From the NCBI GenBank assembly GCA_020637295.1, contig JACJWF010000008.1, positions 107,070 through 171,069 of the forward strand: a stretch of DNA of 64,000 nucleotides. The letters run 5' to 3'. The DNA is from Acidimicrobiaceae bacterium (GTDB taxonomy: Bacteria; Actinomycetota; Acidimicrobiia; Acidimicrobiales; Ilumatobacteraceae). Below the pieces are notes generated by a model. It was not told the origin of the DNA. It was given only the letters and a program-made list of their open reading frames with translations, and made no database searches. The position numbers and the translations under genes were made by a program. This document shows, piece after piece, positions 16,116 through 24,980 of this stretch (the first letter of the stretch is position 1; the number at the start of each line of letters is the position of its first letter).

Positions 16116-16660
16116 GCCGTCTCGCCGAGCGCATCGTCGCCATCCACCAGGCGCTCGACGCCGGCCGCGTCCCCCACGCATTCGGTGGTGCACTCGCGCT
16201 GGCGTGGTGCACCCAGCGCGCCCGCGGCACCATCGACATCGACGTCAACCTGTTCGTCGGCACCGACCGGCTGGACGCCGCCCTGGCCGCCCTGCCGCCC
16301 GAGGTGGCCTGCACCGCCGCCGACCGGGCACTGCTGGCGCGGGACGGCCAGGCCCGCCTGTGGTGGGCCGACACCCCGGTGGACCTGTTCTTCTCCACCA
16401 CCCCGTTCCACGACGAGGTGGCCACGCGGGCGCGGCGAGAGCCGTTCGCCGGCCACGACGTCCCTTTCCTCTCCTGCACCGACCTTGCCGTCTTCAAGGC
16501 GTTCTTCAACCGCACGAAGGACTGGGCGGACCTCGAGGAGATGGCCACGGCGGGCACGCTGGACCGGGCGCGGGTGGTGGGTGTGCTGGCCCAGTACCTG
16601 GGCGTCACGGACGAGCGGGTGGCCCGCGTCCTGGCGCTGCCCGGCCCCGCCACCGGGTAG
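16112..16660 (+). CDS. Nucleotidyltransferase-fold protein (AbiEii-like, possible toxin)
   Basis: A 182-residue protein with the nucleotidyltransferase signature: FGGALALAW near residue 23, then the metal-binding DIDVN with acidic residues two apart, and a third acidic position in PVDLFF. The later LAVFKAFFNRTKDWADLEEM region (shown in full here, 20 residues) is typical of AbiEii/DUF-type nucleotidyltransferases that act in toxin-antitoxin or abortive-infection pairs. It could modify tRNA or another nucleotide acceptor. It is co-translated with the upstream HTH gene. It might instead be an antibiotic adenylyltransferase relative, but it lacks a recognisable drug-binding domain. Confidence 0.8.
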   Translation: MSRLAERIVAIHQALDAGRVPHAFGGALALAWCTQRARGTIDIDVNLFVGTDRLDAALAALPPEVACTAADRALLARDGQARLWWADTPVDLFFSTTPFHDEVATRARREPFAGHDVPFLSCTDLAVFKAFFNRTKDWADLEEMATAGTLDRARVVGVLAQYLGVTDERVARVLALPGPATG

Positions 16661-16669
16661 AAACGGGGC

Positions 16670-17722
16670 ATGCATCCCGCCACCACCGCAGTCGCCGCCG
16701 GCCGCCCGAAGGGCACCGGTGCGCCGCTCAACCACCCCGTCGTGCTGGCCAGCAACTTCCGGGGTGAGGAGGGCGAGTACGCCCGCACCCACGGCACGCC
16801 CACGTGGCACGGGCTGGAGGCCGCCGTCGGGGCGCTGGAGGGCGGCCGGGCGCTGGCGTACTCCACCGGCATGGCGGCCGCCTCCGCCACCCTCTTCGCA
16901 CTGGCCCCGAAGGTGCTCGTCCTGCCGTCGTACAGCTACCTCGGCGTGCGCGCGCTGGTGGCCGACCTCGAGGTGCAGCGAGGCATCGAGGTCCGTTCGG
17001 TGGACATCGCCGACACGGCCGCGGTGCTGGCCGCATTGCCTGGCGCCGACGTGGTGTGGATGGAGACGCCCACGAACCCGACGCTCGACGTCGCCGACCT
17101 GCCGGCCATCGGCGCCGCTGCGGCCCGGGCCGGCGCGGCGATGGTGGTGGACAGCACGTTCGCCACGCCGGTGTGCGCCCGCCCGCTGGAGGACGGGGCC
17201 ACCGTGGTGCTGCACAGTGGCACGAAGGCCATCGGCGGCCACAGCGATCTGATGATCGGCCTCACGGTGACGGCCGACGACGCCGTGTACGACCGCCTCC
17301 ACCACGCCCGCCTGGTGAACGGCTGCACGCCGGGCGCGCTGGAGGCGTTCCTCGCCCTGCGCGGCGTGCGCACCCTGCCGCTGCGGATGGAGCGGATGCA
17401 GGCCAACGCCGCCGACCTCGCGGGTCGGCTGGCCTCCCACCCTGCCGTCGCCGAAGTGCGCTACCCGGGCTTCGGGGCGATGGTGTCGTTCGTCGTGGCG
17501 GGCGGTGCCGGGGCCGCGGACGCTGCCTGCCGGGCCGTCGAACTGATCGTCCCCGCCACCAGCCTGGGCGGGGTGGAGACCACCATGGAGCGCCGCCAGA
17601 AGTACGCCGGCGACGCCCACGTGCCGCCCGGCCTGGTGCGGATGAGCGTCGGGATCGAGCACGTCGACGACCTGTGGGCCGACCTCGGTGCGGCGCTGGA
17701 TCGCGCGGCTGCTGCCGGCTGA
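16670..17722 (+). CDS. Cys/Met-metabolism PLP-dependent enzyme (cystathionine gamma-synthase/lyase type)
   Basis: A 350-residue fold-type I PLP enzyme. The motifs are ALAYSTGMAAASATL (PLP phosphate contacts), METPTNPTLDVAD (Asp/Asn region), and the PLP lysine in HSGTKAIGGHSD (Lys186). It is slightly short relative to the usual 380-400 residues because the N-terminal tetramerisation arm is trimmed. This family makes or breaks cystathionine, methionine or O-acyl-homoserine bonds; the exact member is not resolved, and the adjacent genes do not help. The ATG follows the nucleotidyltransferase stop by nine bases, so it may be co-transcribed. Confidence 0.9.
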   Translation: MHPATTAVAAGRPKGTGAPLNHPVVLASNFRGEEGEYARTHGTPTWHGLEAAVGALEGGRALAYSTGMAAASATLFALAPKVLVLPSYSYLGVRALVADLEVQRGIEVRSVDIADTAAVLAALPGADVVWMETPTNPTLDVADLPAIGAAAARAGAAMVVDSTFATPVCARPLEDGATVVLHSGTKAIGGHSDLMIGLTVTADDAVYDRLHHARLVNGCTPGALEAFLALRGVRTLPLRMERMQANAADLAGRLASHPAVAEVRYPGFGAMVSFVVAGGAGAADAACRAVELIVPATSLGGVETTMERRQKYAGDAHVPPGLVRMSVGIEHVDDLWADLGAALDRAAAAG

Positions 17723-17725
17723 CCG

Positions 17726-18280
17726 TCACGCATGGCGGGCCACCACCACGGTGCCCGCCAGCAGGTGCCCGGCGAGGGTGGCCACGCACGAGGGCGAGAC
17801 GGCGACCTCCGTGGTGTCGCCGCCCGTTGCGGTGACGGTGCCGTCGCACACCGCCGCCCCGTTGCCGAACAGGGTGACGAGGTCGCCCACGACCAGACGT
17901 GGCGCCGCAGAGGAGGGCACGGCCACGACCACAGCGGCCGGGTCCACGTCTGCGCCGGCCCCGACGGCCGATGCCAGCAGGATCTCCCCGGTCTCGACAG
18001 CGCGGGCGGCCGGGCCGCCCGGCGCCCCGGTCAGGGCTCCGGCGGGCACCATCGCCACCGGGTACTCGCGGGCCTCTGCCAGGATGGGGTCGCCGCGCCC
18101 CGCGGGTGCGGTGGCCACCCAGACCGTGACGGGGGTGCCCCAGTCGCGCCGGGCATGGTCCACCGCGGCGAGCGCCGCCTGGACCTGGAGGCCGATGAGG
18201 AGTGCGACGGCGCCGACGGCGGCCCAGTAGAGCCACGGCCGGCGGGCCAGCAGACGACGAAGACGGGCGAGCAGTGACAC
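17726..18280 (-). CDS. SAF-domain membrane-anchored protein (CpaB/RcpC-like)
   Basis: A 184-residue protein with one N-terminal transmembrane helix (about residues 15-38) followed by a SAF/CpaB-like domain: WGTPVTVWVA, an Arg-Glu-Tyr-Pro-Val/MVPAGAL segment and a GEILLASAV element, then a beta-rich tail. SAF domains occur in Flp pilus assembly CpaB and in sialic-acid synthase; here the membrane anchor suggests the CpaB type, but no tad/flp pilus genes are nearby, so it is an orphan. The GTG start at 18280 has a GGGAGG Shine-Dalgarno. It ends three bases from the convergent PLP-enzyme gene. Confidence 0.7.
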   Translation of the reverse strand: MSLLARLRRLLARRPWLYWAAVGAVALLIGLQVQAALAAVDHARRDWGTPVTVWVATAPAGRGDPILAEAREYPVAMVPAGALTGAPGGPAARAVETGEILLASAVGAGADVDPAAVVVAVPSSAAPRLVVGDLVTLFGNGAAVCDGTVTATGGDTTEVAVSPSCVATLAGHLLAGTVVVARHA

Positions 18281-18355
18281 GGTGCCTCCCGGGCGCGACG
18301 AAGAACATGGACGCGGGGGAAGCGGTACGGCGCACCATATCGGCGCGCCGGCGGA

Positions 18356-18733
18356 TCAGCTGGCGGAGGACCCCGAGGAGGTCGACGACGCAGAGGACCC
18401 CGAGCCGGAGGAACTGGAGGAGCCGGAGGTGCTGGAGGTGCTGCTGGACGAGTCGCTGGAGGAGCTGGAGGTGCTGCTGGACGAGTCGCCGGACGACGAG
18501 GCGCTGGAGCTGCTGGAGGAGCCGGCCGAGGTGCTGGAGCTGGAGCCCCGGCTGTCCGTCTTGTAGAAGCCGCCGCCCTTGAACGTCACGCCGACGGGGG
18601 TGAAGACCTTCTTGACCTGCATCACCTTGCCGGTGTCGGGGTGGGTGGCCTCGGTGAGCGCATCGTCGGTGAACGCCTGCTGCACTTCGATGGTCTCGCC
18701 GGTCTCGACGAACTTGTAGACGTAGGTGGGCAT
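18356..18733 (-). CDS. FmdB-family, Ruc-like serine-rich protein lacking all cysteines
   Basis: A 125-residue protein. Residues 1-62 match the FmdB zinc-ribbon family (MPTYVYKF, QAFTDDALTE, KVFTPVGVTFKGGGFYKTDS), and residues 63-125 are almost pure Ser with a few Gly, Ala, Thr and Asp. The domain order and the location beside galU match M. tuberculosis Rv0991c (Ruc), a redox-regulated chaperone controlled by HrcA. The four zinc-binding Cys of that family are absent: the protein has no Cys at all, with Val/Thr/Gly/Asp in their places. A chaperone role is therefore plausible, but the known redox switch cannot work here. The ATG has an AGGAG Shine-Dalgarno, and a CIRCE element ends 20 bases upstream. 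Confidence 0.85.
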   Translation of the reverse strand: MPTYVYKFVETGETIEVQQAFTDDALTEATHPDTGKVMQVKKVFTPVGVTFKGGGFYKTDSRGSSSSTSAGSSSSSSASSSGDSSSSTSSSSSDSSSSTSSTSGSSSSSGSGSSASSTSSGSSAS

Positions 18734-18753
18734 CTCGGGCTCCTGCTGGGCAG

Positions 18754-18780
18754 TTAGCAGTCGGGTCGGGCGAGTGCTAA
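18754..18780. promoter_or_regulatory. CIRCE element (HrcA operator)
   Basis: TTAGCAGTC, a 9-base spacer, then GAGTGCTAA: the CIRCE inverted repeat with one mismatch in the left arm (consensus TTAGCACTC-N9-GAGTGCTAA). It is 20 bases from the Ruc-like start and 24 from galU, so heat-shock repression of the Ruc-like gene, and perhaps galU, is likely. The hrcA gene itself is not in the window. Confidence 0.85.
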
Positions 18781-18804
18781 GGCTAGCGCCCCTAAGCTGC
18801 CACC

Positions 18805-19614
18805 ATGCGAGTCCGTACCGCGGTCATCCCCTGCGCGGGGCAGGGCACCCGATTCCGGCCGATTACCCGCACGGTCCCCAAGGAGCTCCTGCCGATCATC
18901 GCCACCCCGGCCCTCCAGCTGGTGTTGGACGAATGCGTGGGCGCCGGCATCGACCATGTGGTGCTGGTCTCCAGCCACGACAAGCCGGCCATCGAGCGCT
19001 TCGGGAAGGACGCCGAGCAGGAGATGGCGGGCCTGAAGATCAGCATCGCCTACCAGGACGAGCCCCGCGGCCTCGGCCACGCAGTGGGGTGCGCCCGCGA
19101 GGCGGTGGGCGACGAGCCGTTCGCCGTCCTGCTGCCCGACGAGCTGATGAGCGGCAGCCAGCTGCTCGCCCAGATGATCGACGTGTGCGAACGCACCGGC
19201 GGCAGCGTCGTCGGCTTGAAGCGGGTGCCGATGCACGAAGTCGGCGCCTACGGCGTCATCGCCCCTGCGGGCGACCTCGACGCAAACGGCGTCGTCCCGA
19301 TCGCCACGATGGTGGAGAAGCCGCCGGTGGAGGACGCCCCGAGCGACCTCATCATCATCGGCCGCTACGTGCTCACCAACGACGTGTTCGATCTCATCGA
19401 GCGACTGCCACCCGGGGCCAAGGGTGAGATCCAGCTCACCGACGCCCTGCGCCAGCAGGCGGAGGCCGGCCCGTTCCACGGCGTGCTCAGCCGCATCGGC
19501 CGGCACGACACCGGCAACCCGCTCGGCTGGCTCACCGCGGTGGTGGACCTCGCCATCGACGACCCCACGGTGGGTCCGGAGTTCACCGCCTGGCTGCGCG
19601 GCCGGCTGGGATGA
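18805..19614 (+). CDS. galU: UTP-glucose-1-phosphate uridylyltransferase
   Basis: A 269-residue GalU that makes UDP-glucose for wall and storage glycans. The N-terminal nucleotide motif AVIPCAGQGTRFRPIT, the KELLPI contact Lys, DEPRGLGHAV, the LLPDEL metal Asp, and ATMVEKP are all present. It is some 30 residues shorter than mycobacterial GalU. TAAGCT (18793-18798) lies six bases before the ATG. The stop overlaps the start of the AlkD-like gene (ATGA). Gene order Ruc-like/galU/.../moeA resembles M. tuberculosis Rv0991c-Rv0994. Confidence 0.94.
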   Translation: MRVRTAVIPCAGQGTRFRPITRTVPKELLPIIATPALQLVLDECVGAGIDHVVLVSSHDKPAIERFGKDAEQEMAGLKISIAYQDEPRGLGHAVGCAREAVGDEPFAVLLPDELMSGSQLLAQMIDVCERTGGSVVGLKRVPMHEVGAYGVIAPAGDLDANGVVPIATMVEKPPVEDAPSDLIIIGRYVLTNDVFDLIERLPPGAKGEIQLTDALRQQAEAGPFHGVLSRIGRHDTGNPLGWLTAVVDLAIDDPTVGPEFTAWLRGRLG

Positions 19615-20363
19615 ACCCCGGCCAGGCGGCGGGCGAGTTGGCCGGCCTGCTGGCCGCCACTGGCGACCCGGAGCGGGCCACGGGAGAGGCCGCCTATCTG
19701 AAGAGCAACCTGCACTTCTTCGGCGTGCGTGTACCCGACGTGCGCCGGGCGGTGAAGGCCGCGCTGAGGGCTGGCCGCCCGACCCACCACGAAGCGTTCG
19801 CGCTGGCCGACGGTCTGTGGGGCCGGCAGGTGGACGGCAGGGCGGTGCACGAGTGCCGCCTGGCGGCGGTCGAAGTGCTGATGGCTTCGCCGAAGCTGGT
19901 GACGGCGGCCGACCTCCCGTGGATCGAGGCGCGTCTGCGCGAGTGCGGCACCTGGGCGCTGGTGGACCCGTTGGCCGGGGCGGTGGTGGCGGCACTTGCC
20001 GTGCGTCAGCCGGACGCCACCCTGCCGGTGCTGGACCGCTGGGTGTCGGATCCGGACTTCTGGGTTCGGCGCTCGGCCGTGCTGGCCGTCCGGGGCCTGC
20101 TGGCGGCGGGCCGCGAGCACGCCCGCTTCTACGGCTACTGCGCCACCCTGCTGCCCGAGCGCGAGTTCTTCATCCGCAAGGTGCTCGGCTGGGCGCTGCG
20201 CGAGGAGGCCGCCCGCCGGCCGGCCGAGGTGGAGGCCTGGCTGCGCGCCCATATGGCGGGGATGAACCTGGTGACGCTGCGCGAGCCGTTGCGCAAGCTC
20301 CCGCCCGCGGTGGCGGCCGACCTGCGCCGGGCCTACGACACGCGGCGGAACTCGTCCGGGTAG
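19611..20363 (+). CDS. AlkD-type DNA alkylation repair protein
   Basis: A 250-residue HEAT-like-repeat protein of the AlkC/AlkD DNA glycosylase family, which removes N3- or N7-alkylated bases. Visible family features are YLKSNLHFFGVRVPDVR at the N-terminus, the WIEARLRECGTWALVDPLAG helix pair (20 residues), the WVSDPDFWVRRSAVLA stretch with its Arg pair, and the FIRKVLGWALRE helix near the C-terminus. It is translated from an ATGA overlap with galU, an odd partner that suggests simple co-expression. The last 31 bases overlap the convergent broken glycolipid-binding gene. Confidence 0.87.
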   Translation: MNPGQAAGELAGLLAATGDPERATGEAAYLKSNLHFFGVRVPDVRRAVKAALRAGRPTHHEAFALADGLWGRQVDGRAVHECRLAAVEVLMASPKLVTAADLPWIEARLRECGTWALVDPLAGAVVAALAVRQPDATLPVLDRWVSDPDFWVRRSAVLAVRGLLAAGREHARFYGYCATLLPEREFFIRKVLGWALREEAARRPAEVEAWLRAHMAGMNLVTLREPLRKLPPAVAADLRRAYDTRRNSSG

Positions 20364-20895
20364 TCCAGCACCAGGCCGTGCTCGTCCACCTCGAACGTGG
20401 TGACGTAGCCGGTGTCCACGCTCTCGTAGCGCCACGTGTGGCCGGCGGTCCGGGTGTACCGCTGGGTGACGGGGCGGACCTCCAGCGTCTCGGGGTCCAC
20501 GTACACGACCGGCAGTTCGGCGCTGTCGCCCTCGTGCAGCGGCAGGCGGCGGATCGGCAGGGTGTTGGTGAACGGCGTGCACGCCAGGTCGATGTCGTAG
20601 CAGCCGTCCAGCTCCGTGCGGTGGGAGCCGTTCATCTCGCCCCAACGGCCATGGCCGTCGGTGGCCAGCCACAGGTCCGGCTCCTCCAGGTCGCGAAGAG
20701 GATGAACTGGCGGACCTGCCAGGTGGGAGACAGGCGCAGCACGTACTCCACCCGCTCCCGCCCGACGTGGCCGGTGACGGTGAAGCCCTCGTTCTCCCAG
20801 CGGATGGTGACGGTCTCCACGTGCTCGCCGTCCCAGGTGGTCCAGCGCACGACGTGCCCGGTGGGGTCGTGGGCGGCTGCGAACGGCGAGTACAT
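20333..20895 (-). pseudogene. Putative glycolipid-binding protein (PF06475 type) broken by a one-base frameshift
   Basis: Two overlapping frames together give one continuous family member of about 190 residues. The first (from ATG 20895, MYSPFAAAHD to VRQFILF) and the second (RDLEEPDLWLATDG to the TAG at 20333) join near 20694. Adding a single C in the run read as CTCTTCGCGACC restores an unbroken protein with TPFTNTLPIRRL, QRYTRTAG and GLVLDYPDEF, the hallmarks of the putative glycolipid-binding family. Either a true frameshift or a sequencing/assembly error would explain it; the intact flanking coding on both sides favours a recent event or an error. TACCGT (20908-20903, coding strand) lies seven bases from the ATG. 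Confidence 0.85.
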
Positions 20896-20902
20896 GCGGG
20901 TC

Positions 20903-20912
20903 ACGGTACCGT
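20903..20912. promoter_or_regulatory. Shared palindromic -10 for two divergent leaderless genes
   Basis: ACGGTACCGT is a perfect 10-base palindrome. Read on the plus strand its TACCGT is six bases from the moeA ATG; read on the minus strand the same TACCGT is seven bases from the ATG at 20895. The two -10 elements overlap by four bases, so transcription in the two directions must be mutually exclusive. Confidence 0.65.
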
Positions 20913-20918
20913 TGCCGG

Positions 20919-22157
20919 ATGATCCCCATCGATGAGGCCCGAGCCCACGTGCTGTCCCATTGTGCGGTGCTGCCGGTGGTGGAGGTCCCGTGCCGCGCCG
21001 CCGTCGGCATGGTGCTCGCGGCGCCCGTGGTGGCTGGGGAGGACGTGCCGCCGTTCGCCAACTCGGCGGTCGACGGGTACGCCGTGGTGGCTGCGTCGGT
21101 GGCCGGCGCGTCCGCGGGCGCGCCGCTGGTGCTGCCGGTGGTCGGTGAGGTGGCTGCCGGCGGCTACACGGACCGGGTGCTCCAGCCGGGCGAGGCCATC
21201 CGCATCATGACCGGCGCGCCCATGCCGGCGGGTGCCGATGCGATCGTGATGGTGGAGGACACCGAGCGCGTTGACGGCGGCGCGCAGGTGGCCATCTCGA
21301 AGGCGGTGCAGGCCGGCGACTCGCTGCGCGGTGCCGGTGACGACGTGCGTGCCGGCACGGTGCTGTACCCGGCCGGCACGGTGGTCACACCTGCCGTGGC
21401 GGGGATGCTGGCGGGGGTGAACGCCGCCGTGGTGCAGGTGGTCCGCCGCCCGCAGGTGGCGGTGCTCAGCACGGGCGACGAGTTGGTGGACGACGGGTCG
21501 CCGTTGCAGCCCGGGCAGATCCGCGAGTCCAACCGCACCGTGCTGCTCGGCCTGGTGGCGGAGGCAGGGTGCGAGGCCGTCGACCTCGGGATCGTGCGCG
21601 ACGACGAGGCCGAACTGGAGCGAGTGCTGCTGGACGCTGCCGCCCGCTTCGACGCCGTGGTCACCAGCGGCGGGGTCAGCATGGGCGACTACGACGTGGT
21701 CAAGGCGGTGCTCGGCCGGATTGCCACGATGCGCTGGATGCAGATCGCCATCAAGCCGGCGAAGCCGTTCGCGTTCGGGATGCTGGCGGCGGCGCCGGGG
21801 GCGCGGGAGATCCCCGTGTTCGGGCTGCCAGGCAACCCGGTCAGCTCGCTGGTGTCGTTCGAGTTGCTGGCCCGGCCGGCGCTGCGCCAGATGACGGGGC
21901 ACCCGGTCATCCAGCGGCCCACCGTGGCCGCGGTGGCCGACGCCGGGCTGGCCCGCCGCCCCGACGGCAAGATCCACTTCATGCGGGTGTTCGCCTCGTT
22001 CGGCGAGGACGGGCGTGTGCACGTGACGTCCGTGGGCGCCCAGGGCAGCCACCAGTTGGCCGCCACGTCGATGGCCAACGCCATCGCCGAGGTCCCTGAT
22101 GGGGACGGCGTGCCGGCGGGCGGCACTGTTCGCACGATCCTGCTCTCGGTAGGGTGA
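20919..22157 (+). CDS. moeA: Molybdopterin molybdotransferase
   Basis: A 412-residue MoeA that inserts molybdate into adenylated molybdopterin, the last step of molybdenum cofactor synthesis. Typical features are VPPFANSAVDGYAV near residue 45, GEAIRIMTGAPMPAGADAIV, LSTGDELVD, SGGVSMGDYD and PVFGLPGNPVSS. The length is standard. It has its own leaderless -10 and sits four bases before moaA. M. tuberculosis moeA1 also lies next to galU. Confidence 0.95.
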   Translation: MIPIDEARAHVLSHCAVLPVVEVPCRAAVGMVLAAPVVAGEDVPPFANSAVDGYAVVAASVAGASAGAPLVLPVVGEVAAGGYTDRVLQPGEAIRIMTGAPMPAGADAIVMVEDTERVDGGAQVAISKAVQAGDSLRGAGDDVRAGTVLYPAGTVVTPAVAGMLAGVNAAVVQVVRRPQVAVLSTGDELVDDGSPLQPGQIRESNRTVLLGLVAEAGCEAVDLGIVRDDEAELERVLLDAAARFDAVVTSGGVSMGDYDVVKAVLGRIATMRWMQIAIKPAKPFAFGMLAAAPGAREIPVFGLPGNPVSSLVSFELLARPALRQMTGHPVIQRPTVAAVADAGLARRPDGKIHFMRVFASFGEDGRVHVTSVGAQGSHQLAATSMANAIAEVPDGDGVPAGGTVRTILLSVG

Positions 22158-22161
22158 GCAG

Positions 22162-23166
<1,005 letters not shown>

Positions 23167-23256
23167 GCGGCGGTTCCGCCCTCCCCGCCCTCCCGGGTCC
23201 CCCGGGCCCTTCACCGCCTCGCCCCGCCCTTCCGGGTCCGTCGGCCCTTCCCGGTC

Positions 23257-23304
23257 CATCCGAGTGCTCACTCCGACCCCGGGGTGCGAGTACGCACTCG
23301 GATG
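23257..23304. repeat. Family B palindrome, copy 2 (48 bp, imperfect)
   Basis: Same ends and centre as copy 1 (CATCCGAGTGC...GACCCC|GGGGT...GCACTCGGATG), with 20 of 24 arm positions complementary. It lies 91 bases after moaA. Confidence 0.92.
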
Positions 23305-23310
23305 CGGTCT

Positions 23311-23390
23311 GGCACTCGGGTGGGTCGGCTGGCACTCGGGTGGGTCGGCTGGCACTCGGGTGGGCGGTCTGGCACTCGGGTGGGTGGCGC
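23311..23390. repeat. Family B 20-bp tandem units next to palindrome copy 2
   Basis: Four adjacent 20-base units starting at 23311, 23331, 23351 and 23371 (GGCACTCGGGTGGGTCGGCT with small changes). They lie on the same side of the palindrome as in copy 1. Confidence 0.9.
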
Positions 23391-23433
23391 GCTCAACGAA
23401 ACCGCAGTTCCGACCGATGAAAGCCCTGTGAGG

Positions 23434-24405
23434 ATGCGCGTCGCCGCCAGCGTTGCCGTCGTCGGCATCCTCATGGTGACAGCGGTGGCCGGGGCGGACC
23501 CAGTGAACGCCCCGGTCACCGCCGCAGGCCACCCGGTGCGGATCACCCCACCGCCGGTGCCGACGATCGGCGGCTGCCGGATCTTCCCCACGGACAACTC
23601 GTGGAACGTGAACATCCGCAACGCGCCGCTGGCGGCCCGCAGCAGCCAGATCGTCAGCTACATCCAGGCCCACGGCAGCGACAACCTCCACCCGGACTTC
23701 GGCGAGAACCCCGCCTACGGCATCCCGTTCGTGGTGGTGCCGCAGAACCAGCCGCTGGTGCCCATCACGTACGACGCCTACGGCGACGAGAGCGACCCCG
23801 GGCCGTTCCCGATCCCCCTCGACGCGCCGGTCGAGGGTGGCGGTGCGGGCGGCGACCGCCACGTCATCGCCCTGCGCCAGGGCACGTGCGACCTGTTCGA
23901 GTTGTACGTCGGCCGGCGACAGGGGAGTGGCTGGGTCGCTGCCAGCGGCGCCCGCTTCGACCTCACCTCCAACGGGTTGCGGCCGCTCGGGTGGACCAGC
24001 GCCGACGCCGCCGGCTTGCCGATCCTTCCTGGCCTGGTCCGCTACGAGGAGGTGGCGTCGGGGAAGATCCAGCACGCCATCCGGGTGACGTTCTCCACCA
24101 CCCAGCGCGGCTTCGTCCTGCCGGCCACCCACTTCGCCTCCAGCGTCACCAACATCGACGCCCCGCCGATGGGGATGCGCCTACGGCTGAAGGCCGGCTT
24201 CGACATCAGCAGCCTCACCGGGCAGGCACGGGTGATCGCCGAGGCGATGAAGGACTACGGCCTGATCGTGGCCGACAACGGCAGCAACTGGTACTTCCAG
24301 GGCGCGCCGAGCCCCGGTTGGGACGACAACGATCTCAACCAGTTGAAGGCCATTCCCGGCACGGCGTTCGAGGTGGTCGACATGGGGCCGACCATCACCG
24401 GGTGA
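23434..24405 (+). CDS. Secreted protein of unknown function
   Basis: A 323-residue exported protein: signal peptide VAASVAVVGILMVTAVAGA with probable cleavage after Ala-Gly-Ala, no lipobox. The mature part has NSWNVNIRNAPLA, HPDFGENPAYGIPFVVV, an RHVIALRQGTCDLFELY segment, GLPILPGLVRYEEV, GKIQHAIRVTF and a C-terminal KDYGLIVADNGSNWYF. This pattern recurs in actinobacterial and proteobacterial secreted proteins without an assigned activity; I do not recognise a catalytic motif. It interrupts the molybdopterin genes. A GTG at 23428 is an alternative start two codons earlier. Family B repeats occupy the upstream region. Confidence 0.8.
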   Translation: MRVAASVAVVGILMVTAVAGADPVNAPVTAAGHPVRITPPPVPTIGGCRIFPTDNSWNVNIRNAPLAARSSQIVSYIQAHGSDNLHPDFGENPAYGIPFVVVPQNQPLVPITYDAYGDESDPGPFPIPLDAPVEGGGAGGDRHVIALRQGTCDLFELYVGRRQGSGWVAASGARFDLTSNGLRPLGWTSADAAGLPILPGLVRYEEVASGKIQHAIRVTFSTTQRGFVLPATHFASSVTNIDAPPMGMRLRLKAGFDISSLTGQARVIAEAMKDYGLIVADNGSNWYFQGAPSPGWDDNDLNQLKAIPGTAFEVVDMGPTITG

Positions 24406-24464
24406 CGTCGGTCACCGGCCAATCCCCAACCCCGCGCGACGAGGGCACTACAGTTCCGTGACGG

Positions 24465-24980
24465 ATGAGTGACCTCACCTTCACCCACCTCGATCCGTTG
24501 GGTCGGGCCCGGATGGTCGACGTGACCCCCAAGGAGCCCACCCACCGGCGGGCCGTTGCCAGGGGCCGCGTGTCCATGCAGCCGGAGACCACGACGGCCA
24601 TCGCCAACCGGGAAGTGAAGAAGGGTGACGTGCTGGCCGTGGCCAGGGTGGCTGCCATCCAGGCGGCCAAGCGCACCAGCGACATGATCCCCCTCTGCCA
24701 CCCCCTGTTGATCGGGGCCGTCTCGGTGAACTTCGAGATCGGCGACGACTATGTCGAGGTGGACGTGCAGGTGGAGACGGTGGACCGCACCGGCGTGGAG
24801 ATGGAGGCACTGCACGCGTGCAGCGTCGCGTGCCTCACCATCTACGACATGTGCAAGTCCGCCGACAAGGGCATGGTGATCGGCGAGATCGCCCTGTGGG
24901 AGAAAACCGGCGGCAGGTCGGGGACGTACCGCCGACCCGCTAACATTGCGTCCGCTGTTACGAACGTAGTAGAACCGTAA
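24465..24980 (+). CDS. moaC: Cyclic pyranopterin monophosphate synthase
   Basis: A 171-residue MoaC that converts the MoaA product to cyclic pyranopterin monophosphate. Conserved features are MVDVTPKEPTHRRAVARG, DMIPLCHPLLIGAV, TGVEMEALHACSVACLTIYD with its active-site Asp/Lys region MCKSADKGMVIG. The length is normal. TACAGT at 24448-24453 lies 11 bases upstream, so at most a very short leader. The stop TAA overlaps a possible short gene start (TAATG). Confidence 0.96.
   Translation: MSDLTFTHLDPLGRARMVDVTPKEPTHRRAVARGRVSMQPETTTAIANREVKKGDVLAVARVAAIQAAKRTSDMIPLCHPLLIGAVSVNFEIGDDYVEVDVQVETVDRTGVEMEALHACSVACLTIYDMCKSADKGMVIGEIALWEKTGGRSGTYRRPANIASAVTNVVEP

Noticed and set aside
14443..16890. 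815-codon minus-strand frame as one protein
   Set aside because: The part above 15756 is antisense to the HTH and nucleotidyltransferase genes; the signal peptide and -10 hexamer place the real start at 15756.
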